Shown here piece after piece: positions 59,044 through 64,000 of a stretch of 64,000 nucleotides of DNA. Both the position numbers and the translations under genes were made by a program. The stretch's first letter is position 1; each line of letters begins with the position of its first letter. This DNA is from Nonomuraea glycinis. GTDB taxonomy: Bacteria > Actinomycetota > Actinomycetes > Streptosporangiales > Streptosporangiaceae. Where the stretch lies: assembly GCF_014646515.1 (NCBI RefSeq), contig NZ_BMNK01000010.1:265586-329585 (forward strand). Direction: 5' to 3'. The notes beneath the pieces were generated by a model. That model made no database searches. It was not told the DNA's origin and saw nothing but the letters and a program-made list of their open reading frames with translations.

Positions 59044-60036
59044 TCAGGATAGCCACTGTGCCGAGTATTCCTGCCAATCCTGCTCGGTCGCGGCGAAGTC
59101 CACATAGAGCGCCAGGCCGAACCGCTCGCGCCTGCCGTGGTCCGACAGGGCCAGCTTGGCGCCCTGCGCGGCCAGGGCGACGCTCTCGGCGGCGTCGCTC
59201 CAGGAGATGCCATGGTCATGGTAGGCCGGGGCGCCGATGAAGACGCTCTTGGTCTCCGGGACCAGGTCGAGGGCCAGCGCCGCCTGCCGTACGACATGGC
59301 CGCCGTACAGGCTCTGCAGGGGCATGCCGGAGTCGTAGGACATGACGGCCACCTGGTCGACGCGGTCGACGACCTGCTTGAAGTAGCCCTGGGACCAGTA
59401 TTTGTCGTGGTCGAGGGTGGCTCTGGCGGCCACGCGCATCAGGAGGTACGGCTCGATCTGCGGGGTCGAGGTGGACAGCAGCCTCGTGTGCTGCCTGGTC
59501 CGGTCGAGCAGGTCGAGGAAGTCGGTGTCGCCGTCGTCCAGGGGCTCGAAGTTGTAGTGGATGCCGTCGTAGCCGGTCTTCATGATGGCGGCCACGCCGT
59601 TCAGGATGTTCTGGCGGGCTTTCGGGTCGGCCATGTTCAGGCGTCCCTGGTCCACTTTCTGGCCGAGCCAGGCGGAGACGCGGATGCCGGGTAGTTGTTT
59701 CTTCACCCATTGGACGAAATTTCCGGCGTTGGGGTATTTGGCGGGATCTAGGCGGCCGTCCATGGCGAACGGGCCGGAGTGGACGTACAGGTCCTTGATG
59801 CCGGTGGCGCGGAGCCGGGTCGCGAGGCGTGCCACATCCTGCTCGGTGCGGCGGCCGTCGACCCACATGTGACCCAGCCACAGGGCGTCATTGCCGGTGC
59901 TCTTCGCCCAGCCCTCCGGCGCGCCGGTAAACTGAAGGCGGAACGCGCCGGCGATGACGACGACCAGCGCGACCAGGACGGCCAAGGCAAGCGCGAGCAC
60001 GCGCAGGCCACGGCGGATGACGGTTCGGGCAATCAC
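59044..60036 (-). CDS. Membrane-anchored GH18-like TIM-barrel protein
   Basis: 330 residues from a GTG at 60036. An N-terminal span (LRVLALALAVLVALVVVIAGAF) anchors an extracytoplasmic barrel resembling glycoside hydrolase family 18/putative glycosyl hydrolase proteins: IKDLYVHSGPF, VSAWLGQKVDQGR, YDGIHYNFEP at 156-165, and VAVMSYDSGMPLQ. In GH18 the catalytic strand is DGxDxDxE; here the two Asp before Glu164 are His and Asn, so activity may be altered or absent. Divergent from lepA. Confidence 0.75.
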   Translation of the reverse strand: MIARTVIRRGLRVLALALAVLVALVVVIAGAFRLQFTGAPEGWAKSTGNDALWLGHMWVDGRRTEQDVARLATRLRATGIKDLYVHSGPFAMDGRLDPAKYPNAGNFVQWVKKQLPGIRVSAWLGQKVDQGRLNMADPKARQNILNGVAAIMKTGYDGIHYNFEPLDDGDTDFLDLLDRTRQHTRLLSTSTPQIEPYLLMRVAARATLDHDKYWSQGYFKQVVDRVDQVAVMSYDSGMPLQSLYGGHVVRQAALALDLVPETKSVFIGAPAYHDHGISWSDAAESVALAAQGAKLALSDHGRRERFGLALYVDFAATEQDWQEYSAQWLS

Positions 60037-60050
60037 CCGGGCATGTCACC

Positions 60051-61922
60051 ATGAAAGACTGCTCGACCTCAACCCTGTCGAAATGGACTTCGGTGCGCAC
60101 TCAGCCTGGCCAGACCGACCCCGCGTTGATCCGCAACTTCTGCATCATCGCGCACATCGACCACGGCAAGTCGACCCTTGCCGACCGAATGCTGCAGATC
60201 ACCGGAGTGGTGGACGACCGCTCCATGCGCGCCCAGTATCTCGACAGGATGGACATCGAGCGCGAGCGCGGCATCACGATCAAGTCGCAGGCCGTGCGGC
60301 TGCCCTGGGACGGGCACGTGCTCAACATGATCGACACTCCGGGCCACGTCGACTTCACCTACGAGGTGTCCCGTTCGCTGCAGGCGTGCGAGGGCGCGAT
60401 CCTGCTGGTCGACGCGGCCCAGGGCATCGAGGCGCAGACGCTGGCCAACCTCTACCTGGCGATGAACAACGACCTGCACATCATCCCGGTGCTCAACAAG
60501 ATCGACCTGCCGGCGGCGCAGCCGGAGAAGTTCGCCGAGGAGCTGGCCGGCCTGATCGGCTGCGACCCCTCCGACGTGCTGCGGGTGTCGGGCAAGACCG
60601 GCGTGGGGGTGCGGGAGCTGCTCGACCACGTGGTCCAGACGGTCCCGCCGCCCGTCGGCGACGCCGACGCGCCCGCCCGCGCGCTGATCTTCGACTCCGT
60701 GTACGACACCTACCGGGGCGTGGTGACCTACCTGCGGGTGATCGACGGCCATCTGGGCAAGCGCGAGCGCATCCTCATGATGTCCACCAAGGCCGCGCAC
60801 GAGACCCTTGAGATCGGCGTGATCTCGCCCGAGCCGAAGGTGTCCGACCTGGGACTGGGCGTCGGCGAGGTCGGCTACCTGATCAGCGGCGTCAAGGACG
60901 TGCGCCAGTCGCGGGTCGGCGACACCGTGACCACGGTCGTCAAGCCCGCCGAGGAGATGCTGGCCGGCTACGACCACCCCCGCCCGATGGTGTTCTCCGG
61001 CCTCTATCCGATCGACGGCGACCAGTATCCCGAGCTGCGCGAGGCGCTCGACAAGCTCCAGCTCAACGACGCCTCCCTCATCTACGAGCCGGAGACCTCG
61101 GCGGCGCTCGGGTTCGGCTTCCGCGTCGGCTTCCTGGGCCTGCTGCACATGGAGATCATCCGTGAGCGGCTGGAGCGGGAGTTCGGCCTGACGCTGATCT
61201 CCACCGCGCCCAACGTCGTCTACCGGGTGATCATGGAGGACGGCAGCGAGCTGACCGTCACCAACCCGTCGGAGTTCCCCACCGGCGGCAAGATCGCGCA
61301 GGTCTTCGAGCCGGTCACCAAGTCGACGATCCTGGCTCCGGCCGAGTTCATCGGCGTGATCATGGAGATCTGCCAGGGGCGGCGCGGCCAGCTCCTCGGC
61401 ATGGACTACCTGTCGGAGGACCGCGTCGAGATCCGCTACACGCTGCCCCTCGGCGAGATCATCTTCGATTTCTTCGACCAGCTCAAGTCCCGCACCCGCG
61501 GCTACGCCTCGCTGGACTACGAGCCGGCCGGGGAGCAGGAGTCCGAGCTGGTCAAGGTGGACATCCTGCTGCAGGGCGAGGCGGTCGACGCCTTCAGCGC
61601 CATCGTGCACAAGGACAAGGCCTACGCCTATGGCGTGGACATGGCCAAGAAGCTGCGCGAGCTGATCCCCAGGCAGCAGTTCGAGGTGCCGATCCAGGCC
61701 GCGATCGGCGCCCGCGTCATCGCCCGCGAGAACATCCGCGCCATCCGCAAGGACGTCCTGGCCAAGTGCTACGGCGGTGACATCTCCCGTAAGCGCAAGC
61801 TGCTGGAGAAGCAGAAGGAAGGCAAGAAGCGGATGAAGATGGTCGGCCGCGTCGAGGTGCCCCAGGAGGCCTTCGTCGCCGCCCTGTCGACCGACTCCAG
61901 CGCCGACAAGTCCAAGAAGTAG
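60051..61922 (+). CDS. lepA: Elongation factor 4 (LepA)
   Basis: 623 residues. Ribosome-associated GTPase that back-translocates or aids initiation under stress. G1 AHIDHGKST at 34-42, RERGITI switch, DTPGHVDF, NKIDLP, then domains II-V and the LepA-specific C-terminus (AIRKDVLAKCYGGDISRKRKLLEKQKEGKKRMK pattern in short: CYGGDISRKRKLLEKQKEGK). The ATG at 60051 lacks a good ribosome site; a GTG at 60093 is an alternative. Confidence 0.97.
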   Translation: MKDCSTSTLSKWTSVRTQPGQTDPALIRNFCIIAHIDHGKSTLADRMLQITGVVDDRSMRAQYLDRMDIERERGITIKSQAVRLPWDGHVLNMIDTPGHVDFTYEVSRSLQACEGAILLVDAAQGIEAQTLANLYLAMNNDLHIIPVLNKIDLPAAQPEKFAEELAGLIGCDPSDVLRVSGKTGVGVRELLDHVVQTVPPPVGDADAPARALIFDSVYDTYRGVVTYLRVIDGHLGKRERILMMSTKAAHETLEIGVISPEPKVSDLGLGVGEVGYLISGVKDVRQSRVGDTVTTVVKPAEEMLAGYDHPRPMVFSGLYPIDGDQYPELREALDKLQLNDASLIYEPETSAALGFGFRVGFLGLLHMEIIRERLEREFGLTLISTAPNVVYRVIMEDGSELTVTNPSEFPTGGKIAQVFEPVTKSTILAPAEFIGVIMEICQGRRGQLLGMDYLSEDRVEIRYTLPLGEIIFDFFDQLKSRTRGYASLDYEPAGEQESELVKVDILLQGEAVDAFSAIVHKDKAYAYGVDMAKKLRELIPRQQFEVPIQAAIGARVIARENIRAIRKDVLAKCYGGDISRKRKLLEKQKEGKKRMKMVGRVEVPQEAFVAALSTDSSADKSKK

Positions 61923-61925
61923 CCG

Positions 61926-61998
61926 CCCAGGACCGCGAGACCCGCTCAGGACCGCGAGACCGCTCAGGACCGCGAGACCGCTCAGGACCGCGAGCGGG
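61926..61998. repeat. Four 18-19-bp tandem units after lepA
   Basis: CTCAGGACCGCGAGACCG occurs exactly at 61945-61962 and 61963-61980; a 19-base variant precedes (61926-61944) and a diverged unit follows (61981-61998). The array fills the gap between lepA and the convergent membrane protein gene. Confidence 0.9.
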
Positions 61999-62007
61999 CG
62001 GGCCTTC

Positions 62008-63498
62008 CTACCTGGTCCTGGGTGGCCGGCTGCGCAGCACGTAGGCGATGAGCACGGCGGCTCCTGTCAGCGCCTGGGCGGCCAGCAGGGCGGTGAGGTC
62101 GGCAGGTGGCGTCGTCAGGGCCACGAAGGCGGGCAGGCAGCCGAGCAGCGCCAGATCGACCCCGGTGAACGCCCAGAGCATCGGCCCGGTCGGGATGGCG
62201 CCGCCCGGCGTGTCGATGACCGGCATCGAATGGTCGACCGGCGCCCTCCTGGCCATCCGCAGGGCCGCCGCCGCCAGCGCGGGCGCCACCAACGGCCCGA
62301 ACAGCCACAACGCGCCCACACCGCCAGGTTCGGCCGCTGTCAGCGCCGCGGCGATCCACCCGCCGCTGAGCAGCGCGGGCAGTAGGGCCCGTGCCAGCAG
62401 GGCCTGCCGCGTTCCCACGCCGAGCAGCCGGGCCAGCGCTGGGTTGTCCTGGTCCCTGCGGGCTCCGGAAACGCCGGTGGCGGCCACGGCCAGCCCTCCG
62501 GCCAGCACGCTCACTCCCACCAGCGCGCCGCCCCCGCCCGCCTGCGCGAGCACGGCGGGCAGGGCGGCCGAGGCCGCCACCACCGCCAGCCGCCCCGGGC
62601 GGCGCACGAGCCGGAGCCAGTCCGGCAACGCCATGGCGAGCGGCGCGGGCATCGACGGCCAGCGCGCCGAGCGCAGCTTGCGGCCCCGCCAGTGGTTGTC
62701 CTCGGCGATCCAGGCCAGCGCGCCGGGATCCAGCACCACCGCCGCCGTCGCCACCTGCCCGGCCCTCGTGGAGGCGGCCAGCAGGGGCCCGGCGGGCATC
62801 CGGCCGAGCATCGCCCACGCACGCCGTACCAGAAGAGCAGCGAACAGCGCGGCGCCCGCAGCGGCGGCGGCCACCGCCGTCACAGGCGCGCCCGCCATGG
62901 CGGCGAGCGGCGCCCGCACCGGCCCGAACGCCGCGACCACGGCCACGACCAGCAGCACCGCCAGCGCCACCGACAGCCACGCGTGCCAGGTCTGGGACGC
63001 CTGGCCGAGCACGGCCAGCGCCATCCCTCCCGCACTCGCGGACAACCCCAGCACCATCGCGCCGACGAGCCGCCAGACGAGCTGGTCGGGCGCACCCAGT
63101 ACGGCGATCAGGCCCAGCCCCAGCAGGCCCCCCGCCACCAGCGCGACCATCGCCAGCGCCCGCGCGGAGCGGCTCAGCACGGCTCGCCGATCCAGCGGCG
63201 TCAGCACCAGCCACGCCGCGTCGGCCGCAGGCAGCGTCACTGGCCCCAAGGCCCGCGCCGCGGCCAGGCCCACCGCCACCGACAACGCCAGCAGCGCCAG
63301 CCCTGGCCCCAGCCGGGCAAGGTCCGCCTGCCCGGCCAGCCCCTCCACCACCTCCCCAACAGGCCGGCCCAGCACCGCCACCAGCAGAGCCAGCATGAAC
63401 CCGGAGGTGTAGCGGTCGCTCAGGCGGGCGGAAGTACGACGCCGCGACCGTACGAACGCCCGCACCTCCCGCACGGAGCGGGCAGGGTCGGCGCTCAC
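62008..63498 (-). CDS. DUF6297-like polytopic membrane protein
   Basis: 496 residues from a GTG at 63498. About ten to twelve Ala/Leu/Val-rich membrane spans and few charged residues; a soluble basic N-terminus (SVREVRAFVRSRRRTSARLSDRYTSGFMLAL). It resembles the DUF6297 permease-like proteins of Streptosporangiaceae, which usually sit beside an ABC ATP-binding gene; no such gene is adjacent here. Substrate unknown. Confidence 0.75.
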   Translation of the reverse strand: MSADPARSVREVRAFVRSRRRTSARLSDRYTSGFMLALLVAVLGRPVGEVVEGLAGQADLARLGPGLALLALSVAVGLAAARALGPVTLPAADAAWLVLTPLDRRAVLSRSARALAMVALVAGGLLGLGLIAVLGAPDQLVWRLVGAMVLGLSASAGGMALAVLGQASQTWHAWLSVALAVLLVVAVVAAFGPVRAPLAAMAGAPVTAVAAAAAGAALFAALLVRRAWAMLGRMPAGPLLAASTRAGQVATAAVVLDPGALAWIAEDNHWRGRKLRSARWPSMPAPLAMALPDWLRLVRRPGRLAVVAASAALPAVLAQAGGGGALVGVSVLAGGLAVAATGVSGARRDQDNPALARLLGVGTRQALLARALLPALLSGGWIAAALTAAEPGGVGALWLFGPLVAPALAAAALRMARRAPVDHSMPVIDTPGGAIPTGPMLWAFTGVDLALLGCLPAFVALTTPPADLTALLAAQALTGAAVLIAYVLRSRPPRTR

Positions 63499-63609
63499 GT
63501 TGATCTCTTCGCGGTGCCAGGGGTGTTGGCGGTCACGTGGCTTCCTTGGCGGTGCTGGGAGTTTCGGTGCTCACGTGGCTTCCTTCGTGGTGCTGGGGGG
63601 TTGATAACC
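63495..63609. repeat. Three degenerate 38-39-bp units upstream of the DUF6297-like gene
   Basis: The segment TCACGTGGCTTCCTT with a following GGTGCTGGG occurs near 63533 and 63572, and a weaker copy (TCACGTTGATCTCTT, GGTGCCAGGG) starts at 63495, overlapping the start of the gene. Between 63610 and 63885 no gene is seen. Confidence 0.7.
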
Positions 63610-63839
63610 GCTGTGGTTCGTATCAGTGTTCGTCAGTCTTCATCTGGGTTTCTGCAGCGCGATCGCGGTCTGTCACGTGGCGATCGGGGTTGGCTCAGTG
63701 GTCTGCGAGCTGACGGACGGCATGACGAAGCACTGTAGGGGACTGCGGCTTGGCGCCGCGCCTGCCCGGCGCTGCCTACCCCACCCTTCGCAGTCGCGGT
63801 AAGCACGCAAGGAGTTACTCATCGTACGGTCATGCTGAT

Positions 63840-63872
63840 AGAGTGATTCGTACACACTCTCGAATATGCGAG
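63840..63872 (+). other. Hairpins just before the TnpB-like gene
   Basis: AGAGTG (63840-63845) can pair with CACTCT (63855-63860), and CTCG (63859-63862) with CGAG (63869-63872). IS200/IS605 elements carry subterminal hairpins at their ends, so this may belong to the left end of an element; the boundary itself is not visible. Confidence 0.35.
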
Positions 63873-63885
63873 GGAGGGGCGGGTC

Positions 63886-64000
63886 ATGCGGGTCGTGCAG
63901 GCCTACCGTTTCGCGCTGGACCCCACCGCGCGCCAGAGTGCCGCGCTGGCGTCGCATTGCGGGGCGGTGCGGGTGGCGTTCAACTGGGGTCTGGCGCAGG
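63886..64000 (+). CDS. TnpB-like (IS200/IS605 OrfB) protein, N-terminal part
   Basis: 38 codons before the window ends: MRVVQAYRFALDPTARQSAA, then LASHCGAVRVAFNWGLAQ. This is the conserved N-terminal helix-turn-helix segment of the OrfB/TnpB family (YRFALDPT..Q, GAxRxAFNW). TnpB proteins are RNA-guided nucleases carried by IS200/IS605 and IS607 elements and related to Cas12. A purine-rich GAGGGAGGGGCGGGTC precedes the ATG. No TnpA is seen upstream, so it is a lone tnpB or the partner lies outside. Confidence 0.85.
   Translation, partial: MRVVQAYRFALDPTARQSAALASHCGAVRVAFNWGLAQ

Noticed and set aside
63673..63957. 94-codon minus-strand frame at the right edge
   Set aside because: It overlaps the TnpB start, lacks a ribosome site and has a composition of no known type.

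Overview
The window is high-GC DNA with GC-rich third codon positions, many GTG starts and Shine-Dalgarno sites of the GGAG/AGGAG type. Together with the conserved order DUF3046-recA-recX-rny, gluABCD, miaB, miaA-dapF-hflX, this points to an actinomycete chromosome. The DUF6297-type membrane protein and overall flavour suggest the Streptosporangiaceae (Nonomuraea-like); that genus-level guess is inference. No rRNA, tRNA or CRISPR array was seen.

Layout. 1-5.9 kb: tail of a VOC protein, a small basic protein, DUF3046, a small hypothetical, recA with a LexA-type box, recX with a very long disordered N-terminus, a minisatellite, and RNase Y. 5.9-11.1 kb (minus): an S9 peptidase and a complete glutamate-type ABC uptake operon (ATPase, lipoprotein, two permeases). 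11.2-20.7 kb: miaB, a divergent pair of single-span proline-rich surface proteins, a PEP-mutase/isocitrate-lyase-family enzyme, a LigB-like protein, Nudix, RNase Z, an O6-alkylguanine methyltransferase, miaA, dapF and a SCO6745-type protein. 20.7-26.4 kb: an unrecognised 758-aa protein, a cupin, an MFS exporter and an Ada-AlkA fusion.

26.4-45 kb is a metabolic block between dapF and hflX. A plus-strand operon (dimethylglycine dehydrogenase-like, soxB, soxD and a SoxA-SoxG fusion) should demethylate dimethylglycine and sarcosine to glycine with transfer of one-carbon units to folate. A minus-strand operon (malate synthase, glcD, glcE, glcF, iclR) should take glycolate to glyoxylate to malate. 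Two IclR regulators lie next to each other. The operator-like sequence over the start of the first IclR gene is repeated (15 of 19 positions) just upstream of the demethylation operon, so this regulator probably controls both itself and that operon. A different perfect palindrome precedes malate synthase. Between them lie a lipoprotein HNH nuclease, a PepSY protein with a two-component system, and small proteins.

45-64 kb: a DUF4097 lipoprotein, hflX, a 29-aa leader ORF overlapping hutI, DegV, comEA-comEC, an alpha/beta hydrolase and MarR regulator with twin operators between them, holA, an ABC exporter whose permease looks frameshifted and internally deleted, rpsT, a GH18-like protein, lepA, a DUF6297-type membrane protein, and at the right edge the first codons of a TnpB-like (IS200/IS605 OrfB) gene. 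Short tandem repeats recur in the intergenic spaces (3.6, 55.7, 61.9 and 63.5 kb) and inside disordered coding segments.
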